Shown: positions 41,088-50,994 of the stretch, in pieces
How positions within the stretch are numbered: the first letter of the stretch is position 1
Layout: each line of letters opens with the position of its first letter
NCBI RefSeq assembly: GCF_003072125.1
Contig: NZ_QCYH01000012.1
Span: forward strand, 1 to 64,000
Origin: Pelagivirga sediminicola
GTDB lineage: Bacteria; Pseudomonadota; Alphaproteobacteria; Rhodobacterales; Rhodobacteraceae
Reading direction: 5' to 3'
Length of the DNA stretch: 64,000 nucleotides
The notes under the pieces: generated by a model
What the model was told of the DNA's origin: nothing
What the model saw: the letters and a program-made list of their open reading frames with translations, nothing else
The model's database searches: none
Position numbers and translations under genes: made by a program

Positions 41088-43376
41088 CTACTTGTCCTTG
41101 GCAGCTTTGTTCCCCAATTGTCGTGGACGTGCGCGGTTGTTCGCCAACCCGATATTGCCGGCTTGGCTAAGTGTGCCACCAGCCGCAGCCCCGGTTTGAT
41201 AAGCTCCCCCCGCCCCAATCGCACGCGCCGTCATGGCGGTCCCTGCCCCCAGATCGTCACCGATCCCATCGATCCATTTGAAGACCCGCGCCGGAAACAC
41301 GTTGATCAGGCTGAACGACCAATCGATGATGACGACGTAGAGCAAGCCGACAAACACGGTCAGCACCGCCATAGTCAGGAACTGAGATAAGACCCCAAAC
41401 GCACCTGGATCTGCCGCCATCTGTGAACTCAGTGCTGCAAACAGCATACCGTTGAGCGAGAAAGCCGCGATCCGGAACAGGACCATCCCGAGCAGGAAGC
41501 CGAACACCATCAGGAGCGGGGTGAGAAACAGCATCAGCAGCAGAGACCATCCCTTGCGCGAGATATTGGACGAAATTCCGTGCCCGTCCATCGACAGCAT
41601 GGCCACGGCCCAAAGCGGTGCCGCAAAGACCGCCTCGATCACCAATAGCATGAACGCCAGAATAGCGATCAGCCAAATGACGGCCGGAAGATAGGGCAGG
41701 ACGAAACCGACGAAAATTGCGGCAAAGATGCCGATCTGGAACAATCCGCTGGTGAGCGACGCAAGCGTCGCGGGGATCGAACCGAACAGGGGAACCGCGG
41801 AGGCGGTCGCCAGCACCCCGATCGCAACCACGGCATAGGTCAGAAAGGTCGAGGCGTAGGCCATCAGCCCGATCATCGGATCGACCGTGATCGTGTCAGG
41901 GGCCAGCAGCTGGATACCTTTCAGCAGGTTGGTCGGTGGTGGCAGGAAGTTCTCCGGCGAGGAGGCATCGTCCCCGGCGTAGGCGCGCTCGGTGATGAAC
42001 TCGCGCAGCCCGGCATTGGCGGCTGCCTCGTTCCAGGCCGCCACGCTCGCATTATAGCTCGCACCGATCCCCGCCAATATCTTCTGCGCATCGCGGTCCG
42101 CATTGCTCTGGAACCAGTAGGCCCTGCCGAGCTCGGTCGCCAGCGTGTTCTGGACTCCGCCGCTGAGCGTCGTCGAGATCAGCGTGCCCGGCGTTGCCGT
42201 CGGAAACATGCCCGCAACCGCGTTGGCGTCGCCGGATATCTTGCTGATCAGCATGTAATAGGATCCGGCCATCATCCAGCCGCCCGTCTTGAGATCGCCC
42301 GCGATCGCGGTTGGTGCGGACAGTGCACCGCTCCCGTCCGACCCGATGGACTGGATCTGCAGGCTGATCGGCGTCCCACTCTCGGTCTGAACCAGGGTGG
42401 ACAGCGCGCTCGGGTTCACGATCGGATTGACGATCGCGGAATGTTGCTGGCGCAACGTGCGCATCATGGCGGCGAGGTTCGGGAAATCGCCCGGTGCGAT
42501 CGTGTCGCGGGCCGATATCTTCGCGACGACTGTCTCGGCGGAGCCGCGCATCTCGGTGCGGAGTGCATCGATCAGAGCGCGCATGCCGGTATTGATGGTG
42601 TCCATGTTCGTCGCCGGGCTGATACGTTTGAGTGCCGCGGTCGCGGGCGGCAGCGTCACCGACCCACAGGCACTTGTGATGGTGGGCGTGGAATAGGTCA
42701 GGATCTGCGGTGTGTATCCGTCGATCAGATCGGTGGCGGAGGCCGGGGCAAGGTCGGACCAGATACCGCCGCTGACGAGTTGCAGATCGCCGCCCTTGGA
42801 GACTTCGAAATTATAGGCCGCGCGGCAGAATTCCATGCGCCAGAGCTGCTGCAGGAAGCGCGCATCCGAGCCTACGTAATCGGTGCCAACGATAGGCACT
42901 TCGTCGGAGACGATGAGATCGGCCGTCTGGTTCCAGAAGAAGGTGCCCGCGGCGGTGCCTGCGCGCACCACGTAGGAGATGCCGTGCTGGATACCATTAT
43001 AACCATTGTCGAGGGGGATCAGCAGGGCGAAGGCGGTCAGGATTCGGATCGGCACCCAGATCGTCGATTTCTGGCCAAGCACGATGCCTTCATGGGCGGA
43101 ATCCAGCGTCCCCTGAAAGATATTGTAAAGCAGGAAGAGCCCGCCGACCGCCAGGAACAGGTTGTTGAACGACAACATCAGGAGCGAGATGACGGTGCGG
43201 TTGTTCGCGGTCGGCCCGGGGAACAGGTCTCCGAAGATCAGGTTGAAGAAGGTGTTGGAGCGATCGTCGCCCTGCCCGCTGAAGATGTCCGGCACACTGA
43301 TGGCCTGCGCCAACCCGCCATCGCTGGAGGCCAGAAGCAGGCCCAAAGCCAGAGTGACGGTCAGAATCGCTTTCAT
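41088..43376 (-). CDS. dotA: Polytopic inner membrane protein DotA/TraY
   Basis: A 762-residue protein with signal peptide (1-23), an N-terminal membrane segment cluster (about 62-135) with FNNLFLAVGGLFLLYNIFQG, the DotA-type GQKSTIWVPIRILTAFALLIPL segment, a large periplasmic domain (about 180-490) and a C-terminal hydrophobic half with at least five helices. It fits DotA/TraY. It overlaps the upstream IcmV-like gene by four bases. A tail past 700 is Gly/Ala-rich. Confidence 0.88.
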   Translation of the reverse strand: MKAILTVTLALGLLLASSDGGLAQAISVPDIFSGQGDDRSNTFFNLIFGDLFPGPTANNRTVISLLMLSFNNLFLAVGGLFLLYNIFQGTLDSAHEGIVLGQKSTIWVPIRILTAFALLIPLDNGYNGIQHGISYVVRAGTAAGTFFWNQTADLIVSDEVPIVGTDYVGSDARFLQQLWRMEFCRAAYNFEVSKGGDLQLVSGGIWSDLAPASATDLIDGYTPQILTYSTPTITSACGSVTLPPATAALKRISPATNMDTINTGMRALIDALRTEMRGSAETVVAKISARDTIAPGDFPNLAAMMRTLRQQHSAIVNPIVNPSALSTLVQTESGTPISLQIQSIGSDGSGALSAPTAIAGDLKTGGWMMAGSYYMLISKISGDANAVAGMFPTATPGTLISTTLSGGVQNTLATELGRAYWFQSNADRDAQKILAGIGASYNASVAAWNEAAANAGLREFITERAYAGDDASSPENFLPPPTNLLKGIQLLAPDTITVDPMIGLMAYASTFLTYAVVAIGVLATASAVPLFGSIPATLASLTSGLFQIGIFAAIFVGFVLPYLPAVIWLIAILAFMLLVIEAVFAAPLWAVAMLSMDGHGISSNISRKGWSLLLMLFLTPLLMVFGFLLGMVLFRIAAFSLNGMLFAALSSQMAADPGAFGVLSQFLTMAVLTVFVGLLYVVIIDWSFSLINVFPARVFKWIDGIGDDLGAGTAMTARAIGAGGAYQTGAAAGGTLSQAGNIGLANNRARPRQLGNKAAKDK

Positions 43377-43906
43377 TTGTCCCGCTTTCGGCGCGGGAGG
43401 ATGATCTGCATGTTGCGCGGCAGGCGCGAGGTCATGTAATCGTAGAACCCGCCGAAGCGGCCCTGCTCGATGATCCAGGCGAAGAAATCGGCGCGGACCG
43501 CGCGGAACATCGAGAACAGAAAGAGCGCAACAAGCCCGAGGACAAACACCCGGCTGATATCAAAGAAGATGAGACCAACAGGGATTGCCAGCACGGCCAC
43601 GAGCCCGGCGTATAGGAAACAGCTTCGCTGCGTCCGCCAGCCTTCATACTGCCGCTGTAACTGGGACGCGCTCATGGACCGGGCCATTTCCTGAAACCGC
43701 TCGATCCCACCGTCATCGTAGCGACCTGTCAGCCCTTTGGAATCCAGCGCTTTGGGCCGGACCCGTTCGGCAAGATCGTAAATGAAATCCGCGCCAAACC
43801 TACTGGCCTCGAAGGCTCTGTGAATGCCACCACGGCGCGCAAAGAACCCGGCCGCGCGTCTTGCACGGCTCTTTTTTGGCTCATTGTCATCCTGGTTGCG
43901 CGCCAT
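43373..43906 (-). CDS. IcmV/TraX-like inner membrane protein
   Basis: A 177-residue protein: basic N-terminus (RARRAAGFFARRG), two membrane helices (about 100-145) and an Arg-rich end. IcmV/TraX sits directly upstream of DotA/TraY in both Legionella and R64, as here; sequence similarity alone would not prove the assignment. It is coupled to dotA by a four-base overlap. Confidence 0.65.
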   Translation of the reverse strand: MARNQDDNEPKKSRARRAAGFFARRGGIHRAFEASRFGADFIYDLAERVRPKALDSKGLTGRYDDGGIERFQEMARSMSASQLQRQYEGWRTQRSCFLYAGLVAVLAIPVGLIFFDISRVFVLGLVALFLFSMFRAVRADFFAWIIEQGRFGGFYDYMTSRLPRNMQIILPRRKRDK

Positions 43907-43925
43907 GTTTGATCAGCCCTGTCTG

Positions 43926-45065
43926 TCAGTTGCCGAGCGGGGCGCCGCCGCCCGCCCCCTCGGTCCCGTCAATGGTTGAGGCCAGGGCGGCGGCTTCCAC
44001 CGCGGCCACACGGCGTTCCAGACCGAAGCGCATCCAGTTGACGTGAAGATCGAGCGCCTGGGTAAGAAGAAGCTCCCGCATCACCGCATCAGGTGACATT
44101 TTCGCGATGGATTGATGCCAGTCGGGGTTGGCAAACCGGGAATGAACGAAGATGTCGACCGCCTGAAGCGAGGAGACCTTGTCACCCACAGCATTCGGAT
44201 AGGCGGGCCCGGCCGCATCCCGTGCCCAATTCGCAAGTTCCGTCCCGCCGGTCGGGGTTGCAATGTCGCCCAGATAGGTGAAGACCGCGTGCGAGGCCGA
44301 CCGGCGTGTCGCATCGATCTGGCGCGCGGCGATGCGCGCAAGGCCAGCCGGTGTTTTCGCTTCCTCGGTGGTGACCGGTTTCGGCGGCAGCGGATCGACC
44401 ATGTTGTTGACCATCCGCGCGAACGCCTGTGCGACCTGCTGGTCGGAGGTGTCGAGCGTGATGGCCTCGGTCAAGAGCCGGACATCGGATGTCGGATCCG
44501 CAAATCCGCCGACGTTGCGCAGGGTGTCGCGATCAAGTTTGATCTCTTGGGCGAGCGCCAGACCGCCGGAGCGGACCGGTGCCCCGGCCGGACCGTTGCC
44601 GTAGGACCGGTTGCGCGACAGGTTGGCGATGTCGATACCGCCGACGCCCTGACTGGTTTGCCCGCCACCAAAGTTCAACACGCCGGAGAGATCGATGCAG
44701 GCGGAGGTGGCCGGATCATACCGGCCGCCTTCGGCCGCTGCCCGGATTTTCTGGCGCTCGAGCAGGACGGCGTTCTGGTCGCGTCCTTCGGCGATGCGCT
44801 TCGCGGCTTCGGTTTCGCGTTTGGAGTACGCCGAGAGCTGCGCCACACCCTTGAGGATGTTGTCGACGATGTAGTTGCCGACCTCCGTGGTGTGATTGTT
44901 GACATTGATCCGCGCGCTGCGAACGATGTTTTGCACGCCGCCACAGGAACAGCCGCCAAAGGCGTATCCCGGCGTTGAAAGCGTGAACAGCCACGCCGCG
45001 GCAAAAACCGACAGTGCGCTCCCCATCACACGTGGTTGATGCGTCGTCGGTTGATCAGTTGTCAT
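43926..45065 (-). CDS. Secreted T4SS protein in IcmX/TraW position
   Basis: A 379-residue protein. The leader (about 15-34) is followed by GGCSCGGVQN, a helical segment NHTTEVGNYIVDNILKGVAQ, and a C-terminal helical region with many R/A residues. In R64 traW (IcmX) precedes traX and traY, and this gene precedes their counterparts, so it is probably the IcmX analogue; the match rests on place, size and secretion, not on a firm motif. Start at 45065 is preceded by GAGTGGGA and overlaps the next upstream gene. Confidence 0.6.
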   Translation of the reverse strand: MTTDQPTTHQPRVMGSALSVFAAAWLFTLSTPGYAFGGCSCGGVQNIVRSARINVNNHTTEVGNYIVDNILKGVAQLSAYSKRETEAAKRIAEGRDQNAVLLERQKIRAAAEGGRYDPATSACIDLSGVLNFGGGQTSQGVGGIDIANLSRNRSYGNGPAGAPVRSGGLALAQEIKLDRDTLRNVGGFADPTSDVRLLTEAITLDTSDQQVAQAFARMVNNMVDPLPPKPVTTEEAKTPAGLARIAARQIDATRRSASHAVFTYLGDIATPTGGTELANWARDAAGPAYPNAVGDKVSSLQAVDIFVHSRFANPDWHQSIAKMSPDAVMRELLLTQALDLHVNWMRFGLERRVAAVEAAALASTIDGTEGAGGGAPLGN

Positions 45066-45324
45066 TTCCCACTCCCTCGCTCCGAGCATTCCCTTTTTTG
45101 CCCCGGATGATGTCGTTGACCTCATCGAGGTTGGTGCGCGTCTCCGTGCTCCCCTGGCTCTGGATTCCAGCGGGGTCCTGAGGTTTCGATCTGCCTTCGG
45201 TCACGCTCTTGGGGATCTGAAATGACGTGAATTGGATCAACAAGACGAATGCGATCGCCGCCAGAACGACCGCGAGCGCGATCCATTTTCCAAGCGTTAT
45301 TTTCGACAGGATGTTATTCGGCAT
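45055..45324 (-). CDS. Small bitopic protein with NLDxVxDxIxG motif
   Basis: An 89-residue protein with one membrane helix (about 11-29, WIALAVVLAAIAFVLLIQF) and a hydrophilic periplasmic or cytosolic tail. Near the end it has RTNLDEVNDIIRGKKGN. The same motif (PTNLDAVYDLIYGGGN) closes the protein at 45314, suggesting a common partner. Start at 45324 lies inside the end of that gene. No known family. Confidence 0.62.
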   Translation of the reverse strand: MPNNILSKITLGKWIALAVVLAAIAFVLLIQFTSFQIPKSVTEGRSKPQDPAGIQSQGSTETRTNLDEVNDIIRGKKGNARSEGVGNDN

Positions 45325-45919
45325 TTCCGCCTCCATAGATAAGGTCATAGACCGCATCCAAATTGGTCGGACTGGTCGTCGTGCCGTTGAGCGTCACCCC
45401 CTGCCCCACCTGACCGCCGCCGGTGTTCAGATCCACGCCGCCAATCGAAGTTGTCGAATTGCCTGTCAGACCGCCAATCGGCAGGAAGTTGAAACTCGGC
45501 AGCTGGAGTAGATTGGTGATCTGGGCGGTGAGCTCGTTCATCTTACCTTCTGCGAAGGAACAGATCTGGCCCTGCGCCTGACTGACCGCCGCCTGGAAGA
45601 TGCCTTGCAGGTTTGGCACCTGGATCGCGATGTCGAGGTTGACGTCGAGCAGGTTGTCGAGACATCCAAGCGCCGCGATGGAGTGCGGTTTTTTCAGCGC
45701 CTCTTCGCCGCGCAGGACTTCGGCTTCGATGCCTGATCGGATCGCATTGGTGAGGTTCAGCTTCACCGTGTCGGTGCATCCCTGGCCGCCGGACGGGAAG
45801 AGTTGCAGGATTTGATCATCGACTTGCGCGTGGGTTTTTGGCGCGCTCACGATGGCCAGCCCCGCGATAAGCGTCGCACTCAAAACGTATCGCATGTCAT
45901 GTCTGCATGGTCTGGTCAT
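45314..45919 (-). CDS. Secreted T4SS-linked protein with NLDxVxDxIxG motif
   Basis: A 201-residue exported protein (signal to about residue 31, THAQ). The mature part has two disulfide-candidate Cys pairs (GCTDTVK, LGCLDN, ICSFAEG) and helical character, then a Gly/Thr/Asn-rich segment and the C-terminal motif TNLDAVYDLIYGGGN. The start at 45919 overlaps the transglycosylase stop. Family not recognised; position corresponds to the R64 traV/W neighbourhood. Confidence 0.68.
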   Translation of the reverse strand: MTRPCRHDMRYVLSATLIAGLAIVSAPKTHAQVDDQILQLFPSGGQGCTDTVKLNLTNAIRSGIEAEVLRGEEALKKPHSIAALGCLDNLLDVNLDIAIQVPNLQGIFQAAVSQAQGQICSFAEGKMNELTAQITNLLQLPSFNFLPIGGLTGNSTTSIGGVDLNTGGGQVGQGVTLNGTTTSPTNLDAVYDLIYGGGNAE

Positions 45920-46650
45920 TGAGTGCCTCCAAGACTGGTCCGTTCCCCTTGGAAAGGGGGTGTTTCGCGAATGAGGATGGGACGTTTTGCGCCGAAGCCT
46001 GGAAAGCCTGTGGTCTGCGCAAAGCTGCCGCCCGTACCAGTCCCGCCCGCGTACATTGTGTCGGACGCGGCCCCGATGCGGTTCATCAGGTGCGATTGCA
46101 GCTCGGCGTAGGAGCTGAAGCCGTTGGCATCGAGATAGCTCTGCGGGAACACGGTCGGATCAAAGCCGCTCGCGACCCAGTCGTTGAGCGCGCCGGCTCC
46201 CAAGAAATGCGCCGCGGTCAGCAGCCCGCTTTCCGTGAAGGTCACGCCGTTGATGGTCTGACCAACCAACCCCAGTGTTTGCGTTGATAGCGCCGAAAGA
46301 TTGAGTGTCGTCAGGGTGTCGAAGGCCTGGTCCTGCAAGGCGTGCCCGGCGGGTGAAGTCAGGAAACCGCTCAAGGATGTGACGCCCTGTACTGTCGCCA
46401 GCGACGTCCATTCGTAGTTGCTCCAGCTGCCGTACGACCCGCCAATATGGTTTACATAGCCAAGGCTCGCCAGCGTCCCGGCGGTGATCTGGTAGGCACC
46501 TGCCGCCGTGCCGCCTTGCGTGTTCAAGGCTCCGTAGTTGCCGCCAGATTCCTGCGTGCGGATCAGATCGGCATAGTCGCTCGCCAGGGCGGTTCCAGCC
46601 CAGAGGGCGAGCGCAATGCCAAGATAGCCGATATGGGGAAAGCGGCTCAT
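45916..46650 (-). CDS. Secreted lytic transglycosylase (VirB1-like role)
   Basis: A 244-residue protein with a signal peptide (1-23). The catalytic region is typical of lysozyme-like transglycosylases: LIRTQESGGNYGAL with catalytic Glu34, and GAYQITAGTLASLG (51-64). Such enzymes open peptidoglycan for the secretion channel. It is coupled at both ends (ATGA overlaps) to its neighbours. Confidence 0.8.
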   Translation of the reverse strand: MSRFPHIGYLGIALALWAGTALASDYADLIRTQESGGNYGALNTQGGTAAGAYQITAGTLASLGYVNHIGGSYGSWSNYEWTSLATVQGVTSLSGFLTSPAGHALQDQAFDTLTTLNLSALSTQTLGLVGQTINGVTFTESGLLTAAHFLGAGALNDWVASGFDPTVFPQSYLDANGFSSYAELQSHLMNRIGAASDTMYAGGTGTGGSFAQTTGFPGFGAKRPILIRETPPFQGERTSLGGTQ

Positions 46651-47534
46651 TTAACGGTCCCTGCGATAGCAACTGGCTGGGTCGGGATCGTCTCCATCAC
46701 TGCGCCGGTCGAGGGCGAGATCACCGTCACACCGCCACGGCTGAGCGTCTCGATGCCGCGAAAGCCGTTTTCGTCTCGTAAGGTTCTGGAGAGGCCGACC
46801 ACACCCTCAAGCGCCTGGATCATCCGGTAGGATTGACCAAGATTGTTGATCAGAAAGACGGGACAGAATGATTGACCGCAATAATAGGGTGAGCGCACCA
46901 CAATGATTTTTTCGCCGCCGAGCAGTATCTCGACCTCATAGACGCTGACTTCGGGCGGCCCAAAAGACGTCGCCGTCGTCTCGTCGATGTTTGCCCCCAA
47001 CTCTTTGCTAACGAGGGCCAGCTCCGCCTCATTGGCCTCGCGTTCCACCATGCCCGTTTGATCGGGTTGAGGCGTGTAGGCCTGACCGCTCCACGTCCAG
47101 ACCCGCCCGTCCTCAAGGATCGAACGCATACCGGTCGGTGTGACCACTGACAGCCCAAGCGCGTCGACGGCGGGCCTGCGATAGATTTCGAGCCATTTCT
47201 CGTTGTGGAACAGCACGACGTTAAAGCACTCGGTCTCGCAGTTGCGGCTCTTGCCGATCTTCAGGAACAGTTGCTCGGGATCGTCGTTCGGCGTTTCCAG
47301 CCAGACCCGGATCGCCTTCACGTAAGGAAAATCGCGACCATACATTTGCCGCGCGATGTTCAGCGCCTGTTGATCGTTGCGCGCGAAGGAGAGCTGCTGG
47401 ACCGCGATATCCCCGCCAGGCTGGTTGTTCTCGCGACTGTCCTCGGCAAGCGCGGACAGCACACCCAACGTGACCAGCAGTGCAGCCAGATAGACGAGGA
47501 GCGGTGACCGCCTGTGTCTTGCGCGCAATGTCAT
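46647..47534 (-). CDS. Exported T4SS protein of unknown family (TraV position)
   Basis: A 295-residue protein with an Arg-rich N-terminus and a membrane segment (about 12-30, LLVYLAALLVTLGVLSALA). The periplasmic part has two Cys pairs (SRNCETECFN near 95, YYCGQSFCPVFLI near 210). In R64 traV lies between traU and traW, and this gene lies between the corresponding genes. No motif gives a function. A longer reading up to 47768 is inside the next gene's frame and rejected; the ATG at 47534 overlaps the icmB stop. Confidence 0.65.
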   Translation of the reverse strand: MTLRARHRRSPLLVYLAALLVTLGVLSALAEDSRENNQPGGDIAVQQLSFARNDQQALNIARQMYGRDFPYVKAIRVWLETPNDDPEQLFLKIGKSRNCETECFNVVLFHNEKWLEIYRRPAVDALGLSVVTPTGMRSILEDGRVWTWSGQAYTPQPDQTGMVEREANEAELALVSKELGANIDETTATSFGPPEVSVYEVEILLGGEKIIVVRSPYYCGQSFCPVFLINNLGQSYRMIQALEGVVGLSRTLRDENGFRGIETLSRGGVTVISPSTGAVMETIPTQPVAIAGTVK

Positions 47535-50500
47535 TGAAATGCCCCTTTCGCGAGATCGTCGGCCATGCGGGAGATGACGTTCGAGCGTGCGGACTCGTCG
47601 AGCATCTTGCCGGAAGACATCAGCCCCTCGAGTTCCGCCTCGATCTCCGCCTTTGCCGACCCGGCCGGAAAGCGACGGGCGAGGATGTGGCGCGCCTCGG
47701 GACTGCCGAGCCGCTCGTAGAGGATCGCGCGCAACGCCGTGTCTTCGGCAGTTGTCGACAGCGCCCAAAGTTCGATGGGCCCGAGTTGGTTATAGAAGTG
47801 CTGCACATAGGTCTGGGATTTCAGCTTGAAGATGGCGACGATCGGCGCGCCCTCGCCCGGCTCCGGCCCGCTCAATCGGCTGATCACCGGTTTCAGACTG
47901 GCGGGCAGATCATAGGTGTCCATCACCGTGCGCACGCTCTCGGCGGTCGGCACGTTGCAGAGGAATATGTTGGTGGCGAGTTCGCGGATCGAATGGTCGA
48001 AATCCCCGATCAGCTGACTGGCGAGTGAGATCTGCACGCCAGCCTTGCGGCCGACCCGTACGTCTGCGACGACCTGATCGCGGATGCCGAGTCCGCCGGT
48101 CAGGTGGTATTCGTCGATACAGATGCGTTTGGGCATCTGGCGGTTGTTCTGGAAGCGCAGCAGATGATGTGCCCGCACGGCGTCGGGCAGATCGGAACCC
48201 TTGATCTCGTCCTCGTCGAGCCAGAAGTCAGACGTCAGCGTCTGGCGCGCCATCATGTACATGACCGCCGTCTGCTTGCGCCCGCGCTTGCCGGTCGCTT
48301 CGGTCACACCGGCCAGATCGAAGGCAACGATGCGTGCGCCCGAGACATCGAACCGGGTCGGGTTCGACAGGATCACATACTGCTTGATCGCGGCGGTGAT
48401 CTGACGCTGGAACGCGCCGACCATCGGTTCCTGGGTCGATTGCACCCGCATTTTGATAAAGGGCTCGCGCACGGTCTCTGCGTTGGAGATCGGGATTAGA
48501 TCGCCGAGGATCGGCACGGCCAGGCGTTGCGCGAGGGCTGCGGCATGATGCTCGTTCTTCGCAAACAGGACGTCGACGATCTCCCACCAGGTGGTCTCTT
48601 CATCGACTTCGAAATGATGCTTCTTCAGCGCTTCATCGACATGGCGATCCATGGTTGGCGAATAGCGCTTCGGGCTGACCTCATCGGAATAATAGCGATA
48701 GGCCTCATCGACGCAGGCCTCGGCCAGCTGCGAGACACCGTCATAGGGCACGTTGGCATCTTCAGGTGTGCAGATCAGCCCGATCAGGTTCACCAGAAAC
48801 GCGCGTTCATGGGCAAACGGTTTTCGACAACAAAGCTGGGTGTCGAACGGATTGACGGCATCGCGGTCCACCATTTTCAGCCGGTGGAACATCGCCTCGT
48901 GTCGCCGGTTCGGCGGAAGGGCGTCGCGGATCAGGCTGATCAGGCCCGACGAGGACGGGCCGATATCGATGATGGCGATGCGCGGCAGGATCGCCTGGTT
49001 GTCCCCGCCCCTTCCGGATTGCGGCGACAGCGCCACGCCGAGATTGATCGCGTTCATCAGAACCGATTTACCGGATCCGGGCGTGCCGACCATGATATCG
49101 ACGCTGGCATTCTGTTTCGACGAGCCGGGTTGATACGGGAACGGCTTGCCGTCCGCGGTGCGAAAGATGATCGACCCGCGCTGCCACGGGCAGGCGGGCC
49201 GCACGATCGGGGCCATGGCGAGGACGTCCAACAGGTCGGCAGCGCAGCTTTCGGCGGTCGAGGCGGTCGAAAGGCCAAGCACAGACGACATCACGCAGTC
49301 CAGCGGGTCACCGACAACCGCGTTGGTGTGGCAATTGCCCCAGGATTTTACCATCTCCTGCAGCGATGAGACGTGGGCGCGCAGCTGGCCAACTTCGTCG
49401 GCTGGTGCCCAGGCCGCGAAGGAGGCGCGCCAGCGGATGACGGTGTTGCCGTCACCATCGGTCTGGCGCAAACGCTCGAAGCTCTCCTTGATGCGCCCGT
49501 TATGTGTGGGGGCGGTCCAGGCCAGCAGCCGCGCCAGCTGCTCGCGAAACATTTGCCCTGCGAACCCTCCGCTCTCCATCAGGATAGAACAGCGCCATGA
49601 GATTCTGGTGCCGTTGGCGATCACGCGCCTGATCAGCTCATTGAACTGCACAACGATTTCGGGGGGCAGCACGATGTCGAAACCGGAAAACACCGTGTTG
49701 CCAATGCGCACGATCTTGCTGTCGATCACCTCGGCATGGTCGGTGAAGATCTGTTCCGACAGCTTTGGCCACACGAGATTGGAGATATCTTTGCGTGTGA
49801 TGTTGCGCCCGAGGCTCGGCAGTCGTGCTTTGAGATAGTCACCCGGCAATGTCGCGCGCCACGGGTGGTTGAGACCCAACGTGTCGGGCGCCACGATCTT
49901 GCGGATCGCGTTCAGTGCCTCATAATTGTTTAGTAGTTCGAGCGCGATACCCGCCGAATTGAACTCGCGCCCCAAAGCCGTGACAAAGCTGTCATGGCGG
50001 ATTGCCAGGCCTTCAAGCGCGGTATCCGGGATCTGACCAAGCGAGATCGGTGGCGCGGCATTCAGCACTTTCGTGCGCCGTTTCAGGCTGGCATTGCGAT
50101 CTTCCGCCGTCAGCAAGGAGGGGCGTGTCCACAGCGCCAGATAACAGCGCTCGCCATAGAGCTTGGATGGGAGCAGTTTGCGGCGCTCGTCCAGAAGATC
50201 ATGTAAGTCGAGCGCATTGTCACGCGCAACGCGGGCGCTGTCATCGATGATGGTCTCGACCTCGCGTGTACCAAGTTCCGGCGAATGCCCGAACCAGAAC
50301 TGCAGGGCCAGTCCTGGTTTGGAAAAGAACGGCGACAGGCCCACCCGCAACCGGTCGCAGGCTTCGGTGACATCCTCCTCTCCCGGCAAGGACCGGAACC
50401 CGTCGAGCCGGAAGAGCGACATCATCGAGCCGTCGTCGGCCACCAGTGCTGTCTCGCCATGCGCGGTTTCCAGACGGCAATACCCGTCCAGAGAGGCCTT

Positions 50501-50551
50501 CAGCGCTCCCCGGCCCAGATGGGCTGCGACCTGATGCCAGAATGCGACCAT
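47531..50551 (-). CDS. icmB: T4SS ATPase DotO/IcmB (TraU-like, VirB4 class)
   Basis: A 1006-residue ATPase. Walker A is VGTPGSGKSVLMNAIN (near residue 487), the Walker B-like region is RICIDEYHLTGG (near 805), with a conserved SQLIGDFDHSIRELATNIFL helix afterwards. The N-terminal 450 residues form the membrane-docking part. DotO energises assembly and transfer. The start at 50551 gives MVAFWHQVAAHLGRGALK; a longer frame to 50641 is less likely. Confidence 0.9.
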   Translation of the reverse strand: MVAFWHQVAAHLGRGALKASLDGYCRLETAHGETALVADDGSMMSLFRLDGFRSLPGEEDVTEACDRLRVGLSPFFSKPGLALQFWFGHSPELGTREVETIIDDSARVARDNALDLHDLLDERRKLLPSKLYGERCYLALWTRPSLLTAEDRNASLKRRTKVLNAAPPISLGQIPDTALEGLAIRHDSFVTALGREFNSAGIALELLNNYEALNAIRKIVAPDTLGLNHPWRATLPGDYLKARLPSLGRNITRKDISNLVWPKLSEQIFTDHAEVIDSKIVRIGNTVFSGFDIVLPPEIVVQFNELIRRVIANGTRISWRCSILMESGGFAGQMFREQLARLLAWTAPTHNGRIKESFERLRQTDGDGNTVIRWRASFAAWAPADEVGQLRAHVSSLQEMVKSWGNCHTNAVVGDPLDCVMSSVLGLSTASTAESCAADLLDVLAMAPIVRPACPWQRGSIIFRTADGKPFPYQPGSSKQNASVDIMVGTPGSGKSVLMNAINLGVALSPQSGRGGDNQAILPRIAIIDIGPSSSGLISLIRDALPPNRRHEAMFHRLKMVDRDAVNPFDTQLCCRKPFAHERAFLVNLIGLICTPEDANVPYDGVSQLAEACVDEAYRYYSDEVSPKRYSPTMDRHVDEALKKHHFEVDEETTWWEIVDVLFAKNEHHAAALAQRLAVPILGDLIPISNAETVREPFIKMRVQSTQEPMVGAFQRQITAAIKQYVILSNPTRFDVSGARIVAFDLAGVTEATGKRGRKQTAVMYMMARQTLTSDFWLDEDEIKGSDLPDAVRAHHLLRFQNNRQMPKRICIDEYHLTGGLGIRDQVVADVRVGRKAGVQISLASQLIGDFDHSIRELATNIFLCNVPTAESVRTVMDTYDLPASLKPVISRLSGPEPGEGAPIVAIFKLKSQTYVQHFYNQLGPIELWALSTTAEDTALRAILYERLGSPEARHILARRFPAGSAKAEIEAELEGLMSSGKMLDESARSNVISRMADDLAKGAFQ

Positions 50552-50564
50552 CAGTACATGCCCC

Positions 50565-50978
50565 TTAGTTGAGCGAGCGGAGCTGACCGTCCACGGAGGA
50601 TTGGTTCGCACCGGTGCCGAAGATCGAGGCGACGCCGACATTGAGGAAGGTCGGGATCGCCACCATGCAGGCGGCCGCGACGCTGAGCATCAGGATGCGG
50701 CCCGTCTCGACGGACGAGTCATTGGTGCTGCGCGACCGCTTGATCATCGCCATGACCGCCATGATCGCGAACACGACGCCGAGAACGAAGGAGATGGTGC
50801 CGAGAATGTCAGCCGCAGGCCCGAGCTGGCTGGAGCGCATTTCGGTGAAGATGTCGCCAAACGTCTGGGCGAAGGTTTGGCTGGCCCAGAATGTGCCAAA
50901 GCCGAGGGAGAGCGCAGAACGGACAATGGCGGGTCGCCTAGAGACGCGGTTATGAGAGCGGGATTGTTTCTTGCGCAT
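50565..50978 (-). CDS. icmD: IcmD/DotP-like (TraR) membrane protein
   Basis: A 137-residue protein with a signal or helix at about 20-40 and two helices (ADILGTISFVLGVVFAIMAV and ILMLSVAAACMVAIPTF). The pattern, a small two-helix protein ending near SIFGTG, matches IcmD/TraR. The gene order icmC-icmD-icmB here matches traQ-R-U of R64. Confidence 0.72.
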   Translation of the reverse strand: MRKKQSRSHNRVSRRPAIVRSALSLGFGTFWASQTFAQTFGDIFTEMRSSQLGPAADILGTISFVLGVVFAIMAVMAMIKRSRSTNDSSVETGRILMLSVAAACMVAIPTFLNVGVASIFGTGANQSSVDGQLRSLN

Positions 50979-50994
50979 GGAGGAGTTCCTTGTT

